Shown piece after piece: positions 9,572-21,122 of a stretch of DNA of 64,000 nucleotides. Every line of letters starts with the position of its first letter. Position 1 is the first letter of the stretch. This DNA comes from Batrachochytrium dendrobatidis JAM81 (lineage: Eukaryota; Chytridiomycota; Chytridiomycetes; Rhizophydiales), in the NCBI RefSeq assembly GCF_000203795.2, contig NW_006281104.1, positions 1,054,976-1,118,975 on the forward strand, written 5' to 3'. The translations under genes were made by a program, and so were the position numbers. The notes under the pieces are model-generated. The model ran no database searches, was not told where the DNA came from, and saw nothing but the letters and a program-made list of their open reading frames with translations.

Positions 9572-12295
9572 ATGCAACCACACACTAAGACCGAGAGTAC
9601 TACAGATAGTATGAACAAACCAACTGGTTCTAGCCAGTCTGAATCAATCAAAGATTCCAGATCTGCTGGACACAACACTACTGCCGGAACAGCAGCTGCA
9701 GAACAGCTTCTGTCGGGTCGTATGCCACACCCAATGTCAGGAAAGAACAGAAATGGCTATGGCAATAGAGGCCAGTCCAGCTTTTATCAAAACAGCAGTA
9801 GCAACTACCGTAGCAATAATGGACGCTTCTACAAGTCCGACTATTCCACTCGTCCTCCAGTGCGTCCTCACTTTGATTATCCGAGCATGAGTAGCACTCA
9901 GAATAGTAGTGATGCTGCAGCAATGACTTCTGCTTCTTCTGACAAGCAGTGTGGATGGAGTGCTGTCCTGCTGCCTGACGATTCCCAGAGGTTTGCTCCC
10001 GATCGGTTTAAAAACTCGACCTATAAACCGTCTAGGCATCAATCTACTCATGATACTGCTCATGGTAACACTCTGGAGAAACAAAAGCCTTTGAATATTC
10101 TACCTCATCCCAGAAACAATATCAATAAACGCAATTCATCCTCGGCCGTAGTCCAGCAGAAGCAGAACGAAAAACCTCTGGCTAATAGCACGGGCATTCC
10201 TGTTTCCAAACAGCAGCGTGTGCAGTCTATAGTCGCTGCTACAGAGTCCGGAACCCCTCCGACTCTTGTTAAAACGGTATGTATAAATTATAATATGTTC
10301 CGATCGGGCCATTCCAACTAACTCGGCATCACTTGTTATAATTAGTTGTCACAGTCCAAGTTTCAGGTTGGAGAGATGAAAGTAACATTAACTAGACAGT
10401 CTTCTGCCTCGGGTTCGGTTTCTGTCGATCCTAAACCGCAACTGGCTGAATCTACTGTCATTTCCAATGGAGGGTATCAGCAACATCCCAAACAGTACGG
10501 GCCTGCTAAATACAACAAACATGGAAAACCTGCTCACAAACAAGGCATCAATGCGTCTTCATTTAATGCTTCCTCTGGTGCATCCACTGCAAAAATCCAT
10601 CACAAAGTGCATCCAAACGACAGTCTAGTATCTGCTTCTATTCCTGAACATAGTGTTCCTAAAACAGGATATGTTAAAAGAGAAGCGGTAGATGATGGAA
10701 ACACATTCAGTGCAGCAAATGACACAGTAGCAGAAGTAGTTCAAGAGTTTCCCGTAGATGATGAAATGCAGGCATGTTTAACTAAACAGCAGCGAAAAAC
10801 AGAAACTAATACTCAAAAAAAGAGAACGAACAAGGACAAATCTAGACAGAAGCGATCGTCACCAGTGTCCAGTGTATCCGATTCAACCACCGGCACTAAC
10901 GATCCTGATGCTGTTTCAATCTCTGTTGTTGAAAAAGGCATTTCTTCTTTGCGTGTCGATCGGACCATCGAGTCTGTCAGTTCTACTCAACTAGTATCTG
11001 AATCTGTTGGTTCACAACAAACTGAGCTTAAAACGGGTATTTCCCACCCTATATCTAATGGCACCACTGTCAACTCTACGATTGCTAATACCGTGTCTAA
11101 TGCGATGGTTGCTGCTCCAACTTCTTCAGAGTCTCTTGGTTCACAACTCGAGTCTGGTACCGACAACATTCATCAGCGCGCTGCTGTGGATGCACCCGAG
11201 TTTGTGCCCATGTCTGCACCCACGACTGCATGGACCATCACCACGTCTGATTTGATTCAACCGATTGCTTCGCCTTACCATCCTTACCATCAGTCCTACT
11301 TTCCCTATCCCATTGCTCCTGGATACCCATACTCTTCATATGGCCAGTTTGGAGCTCCATTTATAATGGATCCCAATGCTAATGCTACAAATACGTCGGG
11401 TGCTCATGCCAGCGCGAGTTCTCAAGCAACTGATGACGGAACCACCAACGTATCGCTTGTATCAGCTGCAGTGCCTATGCAACTTCAACAAATAATGACT
11501 CCCAATGGCATGGTCATGTATGCTCTGCCGAGTGGAATGATGATGGGACCCGAGTATCCATACATGCCTATATTCTATCCTCCACAGCAGATTCCAGGAC
11601 AACATGGACAACATGGACATCACTATCCTCAATCCATGACTCATGCAAACGTTACTCCAGCAGCAACAGAACCCAACTCTTCTCAATCGCATATGGCACC
11701 CAATACCAACAGTATGCAGCCAATTCAGCAGCAACAGCAGTATATGACCCCTATAATCCCTGGCATCTCTCCTTACATGTATCCTATACCACCTGCTCAA
11801 TTTATGACTCCCATGATGAACACAATGATGCCTCATATGCAAAATATGATGGTATCTGAAATAAATACGTCGCCCGTATCTACATACATTTCCTTGCCCA
11901 GCCAGGAAACATTGGGATCAGCAATGGTTCTTTCACATACATCGGTTTCATCAGCTATTACTTCAAATCCTGTCGGAATCTCAGCTCATGGAAACAGTGT
12001 GTATATTCCACCAGTACATCTATTTCATCGTCCTAGTTCCTTTCCTTGTCCACCAGCGGAAAAGTATTCTGCACAGCATCAGATATATCGACCTCACTCT
12101 TTACACAACTCACACCAGTCTATGAATAACCAGTATTTTACTCATGGTCAGTCGCGTGGGCTTCAAGATGCTCGACCAGCCCCGTCTGGTTCTAGAGATC
12201 ATTTTCCTTCTACTCATGCAGCCGCTAGTGGAACTGATTCTCGCAATCCACTTTACGGACGCCAAGACCCCAATTTCAATCCATCTTGGCTGTAG
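9572..12295 (+). CDS. Large low-complexity protein with a PAM2-like motif
   Basis: Two exons (9572-10276 and 10346-12295, intron ending TTAG) give 884 residues. I do not recognise a folded domain. The first 240 residues are rich in Ser, Asn, Arg and Gly (GNRGQSSFYQNSSS), like RNA-associated proteins. A basic KKRTNKDKSRQKRSS stretch lies near residue 400. At about residues 516-526 is DAPEFVPMSAP, which resembles the core of the PAM2 motif (A-x-EF-x-P) that binds the MLLE domain of poly(A)-binding protein. The remainder is Pro/Tyr/Met/Gln-rich (PYHPYHQSYFPYP, IQQQQQYMTP). The composition and motif suggest a cytoplasmic mRNP factor, but this is inference. The gene starts only 127 bases after the cyclin stop on the same strand; codon use and open length leave little doubt that it is coding. 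Confidence 0.75.
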
Positions 12296-13106
12296 TGAGT
12301 GGGTAGGACAGCTTGTTGAATCATGATATTCACGAGTATTCTTTTTCAATCTTCAGCATACTGACTATTGGACAAAGTCTGTAAGCCTACTCTACTGTGA
12401 CTGATTTGGGTGATCATTTTAGTTTTTATTGTTGCTTTAATCGTGCATGGCTTCAGAGCAAGTTGGGCTTTGAATAAGCAAACAGAGTATTATTGTCGTT
12501 TAATAAAAGTCAATATCACAATTGCATCATCTTGATTTAACAACTTGTCTCACAAAAGCAAAACGTGTTTATCGCCTTGACGGTCCTATTCACGTCAAAT
12601 AGAACACAAAGAGCAATAAACAGTCATGAAATTCATATTGAATTTACTGGACAGTATCGTTTGAACTTGTTGACTACACATTCACTGATTCAGTAGGGTC
12701 TGTCCATCATTCAACACACTGCAAAGTGTAAACTTCATATTGCTCTTGAACCCTATTGACAATTGAATAAAAATGACTTTATACGGCATGCGATGCCAGA
12801 TATTAAGAATGACAATTGAAAAAGGCAATCCGTTTACAGTAGGAAACAAAGAATATGTAATCATTGTTTATTCTGAAGCACAATACAGGCAAGATAAAAG
12901 TTTCATTTTACGCGAATATGGCTATAAAATAAATGTATGCCATAATATTACAACTCGGGTTTGAAAATTCTTTAAAATGCACCATTTAGACAGAACAACG
13001 ATTGCATCATCAGGAAAAAGTAGGATAGTATGTCCAAAAAGATATATACTTGTCAGCTAATTAAATACTCTTCAACTCGGTAAAAGTGGCTTTGATTCCA
13101 TAAAAA
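12296..13106. other. Intergenic region containing a transposon remnant
   Basis: The gap between the PAM2-motif gene and the 3' end of the TRIP4-like gene holds the 3' untranslated regions and, from 12579 to 12926, a degenerate copy of the dispersed inverted-repeat element. The short open frames here, for example 12773-12964, fall mostly in that repeat and have no support as genes. Confidence 0.6.
12579..12926. mobile_element. Degenerate MITE-like element, copy E (short)
   Basis: The left end reads GGTCCTATTCACGTCAAAT and the right end, reverse-complemented, TATAGCCATATTCGCGTAAAA; both are variants of the window's shared terminal repeat. The last 150 bases align by eye with the corresponding part of the copies at 55289 and 61017 (GACAATTGAAAAAGGCAAT versus GACAATGCCAATCAAAAAC, then GACAAGATAAAAGT before the end). 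At about 348 bases it is internally shortened and carries no transposase. Confidence 0.65.
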
Positions 13107-14719
13107 TTAAGCTTGCATTGTAGCAGGTGCGGCACATATAGGCTCGTCAAAATCTGTTGTATTCTCTATGCTTGACAATGATCCTTCAGGATCAATATCG
13201 ACTCGGTAGTCATCTTGCAACCGCAACAACTCCCGCTGTGTAGGTGTCAAGCTCTTTTGTTTGTGCGATTGATCAACTGGATTTGGCTTTTTCTTTGCAA
13301 CAAATTTTGGAGCAGGAGTCTTGAGGTTTGGATTAAAAAATACGCCAGTAGATGTACTTTTAGTATGATCCTTACTAGTAGGCAAGTTTTGATTTTTAAA
13401 AGAAAACGGCACTCCACCGCCAACATCTTTATCCATAATCGATTTGGTTGCTGCTTGCTTTGCATCGGGTTCGGTCTCAAGTACTACTCGTCGATTCTCC
13501 ACATCAATGGTCATTACTCGTCTAGTTTTTTGCTCAGCCTTGATCCGTTCAATTTCTTGCTGTTTACGCAAAGCCAAACCACGTTCCTCTGGTGTCAACC
13601 ATTTATTAGTGGTATCGGAAGAAAGATCAAAATCACTTGCAGCATCGTGCACTTTGGTTCTAGAAGTGCTGTGGCGATCAAAATCTAAAAGTTTGTTCTT
13701 GCGTGCTTGCGCTTTGTCAAAATCAATAGTGGACTGAGTATCCAAATTAAGTGCAAAGTGACGATTAGAGGCCTGAACTTGATTACCACATGTAGAGCAA
13801 GGACCTTCGCCTTCAAATACACAAACAATTTTGCCACAATTAAGACAGTTGGATACAAGCCCATGTAGTGCAGCTAACCCGATACATGGTATAAAATACA
13901 CGGTTGATTAGTCAAGAACAATCAAATAATGTTGGTATTTGAATAGTTAAAGATGATCTGTGTAAATACAAAATATCCCATAGCAATCCTTTATCAATAC
14001 AACTTCATACCCATGCATTCACAAACTGGTCGGCCACCAAATCCTGCAGGTTGATTACCAACTTGTTCCATTGCTTCTCGATCTTTGATTTGCTTTCTTT
14101 GCTGTCGTTTTGACACACCACCAGATAGGTGTGGCTTTTGATTGTTGCTATTGGAAACTGAAGGATCTTGAGTACTATATTCACAGTAAACTGATCAGCT
14201 ATTCAGATCTATCCACAGTTGAATGTTGCATTTGGAACCAGATCCACACTATAAAATACCTTTTAGAATACAGTACTTCACCATCCAACCCAAACCTTTG
14301 CTGCGACTGTTCCAGTTGCATCTGTTTCAACCGCTCATCCTCTAATAATTCTTGCTCTCGCTGTATCGATGCTTGCTTTTCTTTCCTACTAGCCGTTGCT
14401 GTCGATGACCATGCACCTACAGTCTGCAATGGAGGAAACCGTTTCGTCAAAAACTCGCTGATAAACTCGAGCGATTCCTCTGTGGTTCCAAGTAAATCCT
14501 AGATGAGAACAAGGCATTGTGAGCACCCTGTTACATCAAGAGTTTAAATAGTATCAGTTTAAAAAAGGATGAATCAACCTGAAAGTAATTGGCTGCTTCA
14601 TCTTTTGTATCGAGAGTGAGAGAGTATGTGATAAGTTGATGGACTTCATTGCGGGGAAGACTATGACCTAAAAGACGAATCACTTCATTTGTAGCCCAGT
14701 CTTCAAGCTTGGTAGACAT
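13107..14719 (-). CDS. TRIP4: Activating signal cointegrator 1 (TRIP4/ASC-1, yeast Rqt4 family)
   Basis: Exons 14719-14579, 14498-14260, 14174-14011 and 13873-13107 give 436 residues. The N-terminal 180 residues are helical and charged, with FISEFLTKRFPP and a glutamine-rich helix, and resemble the start of TRIP4. The third exon ends in GRPVCECM and the fourth starts AALHGLVSNCLNCGKIVC, followed by EGEGPCSTCG: this is the C2HC5 zinc finger that defines the family (about residues 177-210). TRIP4 is a subunit of the ASC-1 complex, which in yeast (RQT) disassembles collided ribosomes together with the Slh1 helicase; it was first described as a transcription cointegrator. The distal region contains a WLTPEERGLALRKQQEIERI helix also seen in the family. 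The ASCH domain of the animal protein is not evident at the C-terminus, consistent with the shorter fungal form. Confidence 0.9.
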
Positions 14720-14758
14720 TTATAAATGGAATATGATGGTTGCAATTGTATTGATTCG

Positions 14759-14850
14759 AGTCGTATTCACGTAAAATAAAAACCGAGAATATCAATAAAC
14801 AGCCAATTCCCATCAAATTTATTAAAACTGTTTTTTGAATTCCGACTGTT
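14759..14850. mobile_element. Left-end fragment of the MITE-like element, copy F
   Basis: The sequence begins AGTCGTATTCACGTAAAAT, a close match to the terminal repeat, and continues with ATCAATAAACAGCC and CATCAAATTTATT, which parallel the next segment of the copies at 22676 and 55289. No right end follows before the dihydrofolate synthetase remnant at 14859, so this copy is truncated or was joined to that sequence. Confidence 0.55.
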
Positions 14851-14858
14851 TGATTTTA

Positions 14859-15392
14859 ATGGATTATTATCTGAAATATGTATTTGATACAATCAATGGG
14901 GTTGATTCTGTAACATGTCCTGGCAGAATGGAATGAATTCAGCATCTAGATCTACCTATTTCAGATTCACCTACAAATCGGCGTATTTTGCTTGATGGTG
15001 CACACAACCCATTGGTTGCTGTAGTTTGTGCAGACTAGGTCAACCATCAACAAAATGCAATAGCGTTACTTGCACATGTGTACTGGATTGTTGAATTTAC
15101 TAATGGAATAGATATCCATAATTTACTTTCATGCCTTGTTCAACCCAAGATCGTGTTTGTCGTTCCATTTGCACAACCACTTGATATGCTTTGGATTCAT
15201 TCAGAAAATGCTCGTATTATTGCACATGTGGCCGATACACTGATTCAAGGCGATACGCCATCGCAATGCTTTGACAGTTTTGCAAATGCGTGGAACGTTA
15301 TCACATCTAGTAACACCGATTGCATTGTTGCTATTTGTGGTTCACTTGATTTGGTATCTGAAGTGTATCGCACTCTACACATGACGTTTTAG
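14859..15392 (+). pseudogene. Dihydrofolate synthetase / folylpolyglutamate synthase remnant (C-terminal half)
   Basis: One frame across this stretch reads as the C-terminal half of a Mur-ligase-type folate synthase: VTCPGRME followed by IQHLDLPI, then RRILLDGAHNP, the family signature, and later FVVPFAQPLDMLWIHSE and VAICGSLDLVSEVYRTL, matching the conserved GSLYLV ending. Two in-frame stops interrupt it: TGA at 14934-14936, exactly where the family has the tryptophan of PGRxEW, and TAG at 15036-15038 just after LDGAHNP. There is no ATP-binding N-terminal half upstream, where a transposon fragment lies instead. The 3' part from 15078 remains open to its natural-looking stop. These enzymes add glutamate to dihydropteroate or folates. 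I read this as a decayed, 5'-truncated copy; an intron covering the TAG cannot replace the missing front half. Confidence 0.8.
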
Positions 15393-15986
15393 AGTCTACT
15401 TGAATTTGTGTTTGATGCACCATATTTGTAATAAATACATTTGCATTGGTTGATGGCTTGCATGCATACTATCGTGTATTTTGAGATGCTCTAATGCATT
15501 GAATTGACTAACCATCTAGATGCAACCCAACATGAATGTGCGGAAAATATCACATCAATGTACTAAACTACTCTAAACAATACACTATAACCAAAGTAAA
15601 TTTGAAATCTACACATTCATCAACACAATCCAATAGACATACATATACAACAAGATTGAACCACAAACAGTCTAAAGTTGTGGAAACACGACGGTAGAAT
15701 CAACAAAATGGAAACTAAACACCATGTGGCAAATGAGTGTTTAAACTAAGCTTTTTTAAATTCAAAGTGATTTTATAAAACAATTTAATGGTTTTATTTA
15801 AAAGTTTATTTAAAAGGTATTTAAAAGGTATTGGAATAGGGTATTTTTAACAAGTTATTTAAAAGGTATTAGTGGGTATTTTTAACAGGTATTAACTGGG
15901 TATCAGTTGGGTATAGTGGAAGGGTATATAGTGGTGGAGGTGGAGATGGAATTGAAGCTTCCTTCCAAAAGCTTCAAGTCCAAAGT
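15393..15986. other. Intergenic region with local repeats
   Basis: No exon is visible between the folate synthase remnant and the 3' end of the orphan gene on the minus strand. The right-hand part contains a degenerate AAAGGTATT/GGGTATTTTTAA repeat (listed separately). Confidence 0.5.
15776..15925. repeat. Degenerate short tandem repeat (GGTATT-type)
   Basis: About ten irregular copies of a GGTATT-containing unit (TTTAAAAGGTATT, GGGTATTTTTAAC, GGGTATCAGTTG) run through this AT-rich stretch just beyond the stop of the minus-strand gene that ends at 15987. Confidence 0.6.
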
Positions 15987-18462
15987 TTAGATCACCCATC
16001 TCCGCTTTGGATTTCGCGGAGGATGGGGTTGATCTGCGTCAACCTCGCAGTTGATCTTCCGTTTTTTGGAAGATCGCTCCTTGATACAAGTATCAATGAC
16101 AGGAGCACTGCTCGTGTTGCGCCGCCGCGCCGCTCGCAGGTCTCGCTGTTGGTTAAGTAACTCCAACTTTGCAACGTCTTGCAAGGTTGGTGCTACTTTA
16201 GCAGACCAAGTATTTTTTGGTTTGGTCTGCTTGACCAACTTGGAGACCTGCTCCGGCTTGACCCGCTTGACAGACCCACGAGCCTTTTTCAGCTCGGTCT
16301 GCTTTGCAAGTTTGGGCATCTAAGTGTGAAAATGGTAAAGTTTAAATGTAAGTCATTGCTGTTAATAATGGCATACAAATGCGTCAACTTACTTTTTTTC
16401 CAGCCTTGGACTTGGACTTGACGCTTGGCTGCTCCACTCCTGCCAGTGTGTCCTTTACCGGATCACACGCATTTGTAGTCTGGTAAAATAAAAAGGATGA
16501 GTACAAACATCTATACAATTACTAACCATTTCAAACATTTCAAGCACTATTACACTTACATTTAGTGGTTTGGATGGAGCGTCATCCAGAGCGAATCGGA
16601 CCGTCTTTTTTGGTCGCTCATCCAAAAAAGACTCGGAACTGCCAGCATTCTGGGATCCTTGCTGTTGCTGCATATGATATCCATCTTCATATGCAGCAAT
16701 CAGACTCTCCAGGATCTTTCCAAACCCAGCCCCGGTTTGGGAAAGATGCTGAAGAGTCTCAGCAAGGCGTGGAACTTTGACAGTATCCACCAGAATGCGC
16801 ACTCCCGGCATGAGGTCAACCTCAATACCTGGGAATGTAGGTGCTAATGTAATATAAAGTAAACAATTGATTTAGTAAATCACATACATTGATATACCGC
16901 TGACATTTAAAACTATATATTACGCGTACCTGGCAGATCCTCGACATCCACGGGGATGTCGGTGTCATCCATGTACACGTCAAAATCCATGGGATTTTCG
17001 ACGTCCATGGGAATCCCGGAGCAATTCGCAACCGGTTCGGTTATGTCCATCGAGACATCCGACCGGTTGCATTGCTCCATCGAGTCAACCATGTCCACCG
17101 AGTTATTCGACAACAATATGTTGCATAACTGGCGACCTATGGGTAACTCGCGCAGGAACCCTTGCTTTCGGTAAACTTCCCGGAAGCTGATAGAATCCCT
17201 CAGTGATGACATGGGCTGCCACACTTTTGATCTATCAGCTTCACCGGGAAGCTTACTGCTTGTGTACATCATCTGGTCAGCCTGTCAAATATAAATGGTT
17301 GACACATACCAATAAATAAAACATTAGTCAACCATAACTATACAGTTGTATCAATCCAGCACAGCTTGTGCAATTTCAAAGCTAAACCCAAGATTTATAC
17401 TAATACAACCAACTTACTTTATACCGAGTTTCAAAAGGCGGTTTGTCACACGCCAAAACCCGTTTAGCATAGCTGTATGACAGCATAGATGCTTGAGCAT
17501 CGGTATAATGCTCAACGGGTCCTGATGAATGGCCAGTCACTGCTGAATCTGGTGCAATGGACTCTGCAGTATATATGGTTGATACTGTAGAGTCACATTG
17601 CTTTCCAGACTGCAGTATCCTAGCTGCCTCAATCAGGGACGAGACTATAATGTAAATGTTTTAAAACAATCAATCAGTCAATATAATCAGTATAGTTACC
17701 ATCAACACACTACAGCCTAAACAATCCACAATACATGCATTCACATCCAAAACTCGTAAGAAATTGATACAAAAATCACACACTTACTTGGTGAAGTAGG
17801 GATTCTTGGATCATTGATTGCACTGATTGTACTGATTGTACTGATTGCACTGATTGGGCTGGATGTATACACATCAGTATATATGTTTTCCTGATTTGAA
17901 CTAGTCAATCACAACATTACAAAATTATGCACAAACAACAGTAAAAGTTTAAAGTAGCATTCAACCCATTGTCCCATAAATCAAATTAGGCATCAACCAA
18001 TTCAATCCCAAATAATAATCAACCAGCACATCATACCAACCAACACAAATCACAATTGATACACATCGAATGACGTTCAATGACATTAGATAGCATCAAA
18101 AACAGTCAAAATCATTACCATCAAAGTCGCGTAGTCGGAGTCGAATCAACAAAATTAAATTCGGCAACGTTTCGAGTCCATCCCAAAATACCGTAAATGC
18201 AATCATCAAATCGTAAATAATACACATGCAAGTAAACAGTCATGTTAGCAATGTGCTGTGTAACCAAAATACAATATTCAGATGCACAACTATAATACAA
18301 ATACTGTACTGCATACCTTTCTGGATTCATGCTTGCTTCGGCAAGGTGTGGTGCATTTTCACAAGCATTGGTTGGTTGGGGAATAGTGTTTTGCACACTA
18401 CGGCGAGGCTGTCTTGGAGAAAGAGCCGATAAGATGTTGAGACGGGACCACAGTGAATTCAT
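15987..18462 (-). CDS. Unrecognised seven-exon gene; basic C-terminus, RVxF-like motif
   Basis: Exons 18462-18317, 17900-17788, 17647-17418, 17281-16930, 16843-16560, 16479-16393 and 16319-15987 splice in frame to 514 residues. I do not recognise the family. Visible features in order: an arginine-containing N-terminus (MNSLWSRLNILSALSPRQPR); a nine-base micro-repeat in exon 2 that encodes ISAISTISTISAI; a helix SSLIEAARILQSGK; an acidic stretch rich in Met-Asp pairs (MDVENPMDFDVYMDDTDIP) around residues 255-280; GVRILVDTVKVPRLAETLQH, a probable helix; then KKTVRFALDDAP, which fits the RVxF docking pattern for protein phosphatase 1; and a lysine/arginine-rich tail (SSKKRKINCE, NPKRRWVI) that looks like a nuclear localisation signal. 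A nuclear, chromatin or cell-cycle regulator is a guess. The clean intron phases make it a real gene, though intron 1 is long (416 bases). Confidence 0.65.
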
Positions 18463-18947
18463 TATTGGTGTTGTAGGGTGTCACGAAATGGAAATGGAAA
18501 ACGAGTTGATCTCGAAACTTGATAACAATAATATGGGTAGCAGTTGTAATAGTTGCAATAGTTGCTGCAAACTAATACGTTCAAACAAGTAGTGTGTATG
18601 ACTGTTTAACAAAATACACAAGGGAAACAATCAGATCTGAGATTTGGATCAATAGGTAGGTAAACAAGCGAGTTTTGAATCAATAGGTAGATAGACAAGT
18701 AAGATCTTGATCAGAAAGTAGGTAATGGTGTCGGATCTGGACAAACGATGCACTATTTAACTGAAACAATTGACATGCGAATCCCCGACAAGCCAAACTC
18801 TTTGCACGTAATAATCAAATACATTGCAAAAACGTCCCGTAATAATCAAACTATCATCAATTAATTGATTATTTTACCTTGAATCCCAGACTCCGCACGC
18901 ATCGACCTGATGGAATCGAGTAACACAAACTAGCTGCATTAATGCAT

Positions 18948-19053
18948 CAACACATGATACTTTGAGTTGATTGGACCATATCATCATCATCCCTCCGACT
19001 CAACACATGATACTTTGAGTTGATTGGACCATATCATCATCATCCCTCCGACT
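18948..19053. repeat. 53-base tandem duplication
   Basis: Two adjacent copies, apparently identical, of a 53-base unit starting CAACACATGATACTTTGAGT and ending CATCATCCCTCCGACT. The identity implies a recent duplication. It lies in non-coding sequence about 0.5 kb upstream of the orphan gene. Confidence 0.9.
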
Positions 19054-20440
19054 CTGACGGATCGGGGATCTATGTGCCAGCTTGAAGTGTGTGGGGTGGC
19101 TGGGTAGTGCGGTGAACGTTCCCAATAGTCAATCCATGTACGATGGACAATGCGTAATGCTGTGCTGCTGACAACTCCTGCAGCGGTCATGGCTGATGAT
19201 ATTAGATTCGTTTGTACTGCAGTTGATACTGCACAACCATCTCATACAACTATGCCAACCGTATGCTGTAATGTGGTCATGTATTGTATCTGTCTGACTG
19301 TCTGACTGTATATGTGATAGGCAGATCTACTCGATTGGATAGTGACCAAGATCTACTCGATTGAATAGTAACCAAACGCACTGCATGTTCATACTTGTAG
19401 ACGTCTAGTACGACTGTAGTGGTTGATGGTTGTGTATGACTGTAGTGACGAGTCTGTTCACACGATTATTGCATGATACTCCAACTGCATCGAATACAAA
19501 CTGCTCAAGTAGTCTTGAACGCAGTGACACCCGGTTCAGCTAGTTTACATGAGCAAGTATATCCACACATCTTCCGTATAATCTGTGCAACACATTGATG
19601 GTATACACAGATCCAGTCAGTCAATCTACACAAGTCTGCACATTTTTACGCGTCTGAACTGCAACTCTTCACTACTACCTAAAATACATTGGTAATGCAT
19701 ACCAGACAAACAAGGTTTCATGCATTGCTAAAATCAAAATAGTACTACTGGATCTAATCAATACACTAGGTTAGTAAATACAACCCACGTAAATGTCTGT
19801 TTGGTATTCATTGCATGGATCAAATATACTGAAAATACAAATGTCTGTTATTCTGTTTGACTGGAAAATCAAGCACGCTAATATCAAAATACTCTCTTCA
19901 TCTGATATACCCATAACATATATGTCATCAACTCAACACTGGTGATATTATGACATTGGTAGAAACCTGTCCTTTCAACTTACTGCTGATGGATTATCAA
20001 ATCATTGAATTTTGAACAAATCGTTGGATTTGGTTCAATAGCAAGTCATAGTATACGAGCAACCGATGTGTGCATTGTCGACAGTTGAATTGGATATGGA
20101 AACGGACCTAGTCACTGTTTTTCTGCTAGCTTTGAAAGGCTGGTAACATCAACACTCACCACTGACCAACCTCATGTGCTCCAACTCACTATAAAATGTA
20201 GATCTACATATCAAAGAGTATAGTCGACCATGCTTCATTCCAAATACACAACAGTTCAAAGTAGTTTGATGATAGCCAAGTAAAATACAACCCCATATGA
20301 ACAAGACAGCTTTGTTGGACAGTTACCATTGCCAAGATGATGCAAGACCATAATATTGCCATTTACATTTCTTTAGCCACAACTTGCTGAATTTGGCAAC
20401 TCGTGCAACCCGCGCAATTTCAAAATCAGATCATTGGATT

Positions 20441-20492
20441 AAATTGGATTGGATTGGATTAAATTAAATCGGATTGGATTAAATTGGATTCA
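20441..20492. repeat. (GGATT)n-like microsatellite
   Basis: Alternating GGATT and AAATT pentamers (ATTGGATTGGATTAAATT) in non-coding DNA. Confidence 0.65.
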
Positions 20493-21090
20493 ACCCAGTA
20501 TTGGCTTGTTGGGTAGGCTGTTGTATCATTAAAATGTAACTTGACAGTCTCAGAATTCAGTATTGGCCAATTCATACAAATCTGCTCATCATTTACCCAA
20601 ACAAGTCGATACTAATGATTTTAGATTCATCATGGTCGCAGGCTATTCATAATGCATCACACGTGAAGTTCCATAAATTGATTTCAAAGCTAGTTTAGAT
20701 GCATCAACCCATTTTAAACATTAATCAATGTCATTTCAAACATATCCTAAAATGAATGGTGCGGATGCAGAGCCATGTCACAGTTGAATGTGCTCCTACC
20801 ATACCATTTCCTGTAAAACGAGTGTCTGTGTATAGACATGATCAGTGGCCATGTATTACACCCATCACATCATCAACTATTGAGTCATTGACACCATTGA
20901 CACGATTATCTAGCACCACATCATTGTAAACATATTGTGCAGTACCTAGTCGTACACATGGAACATCAAATGCAATCCCAGTTCACTCCGACATACTCGT
21001 ATTCAAAGTTGGCAGCAAACAAGTCATTACATACATACTGTCAAACAGCAAATACCTTGGTTTGGATCGTCGAGGGCACTACATTATCGC

Positions 21091-21122
21091 GACATCAGTG
21101 ACACCAGTGACATCAGTGACTT
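21091..21122. repeat. Nine-base tandem repeat
   Basis: Three to four copies of a GACATCAGT unit with one variant (GACACCAGT). It has the same period as the coding micro-repeat in the exon at 17788-17900. Confidence 0.7.

Noticed and set aside
14934..15038. Reading TGA as Trp and TAG as Leu in the folate synthase remnant, as in chytrid mitochondrial codes
   Set aside because: The window has spliceosomal introns and many genes that stop normally at TGA and TAG, so it is nuclear; the missing N-terminal half also marks a pseudogene.
18121..18462. An intron-less 113-residue gene on the minus strand
   Set aside because: The first 48 codons splice in frame (donor at 18316) to the exon ending at 17900, giving a longer gene with consistent phases; the rest of this frame is intronic.
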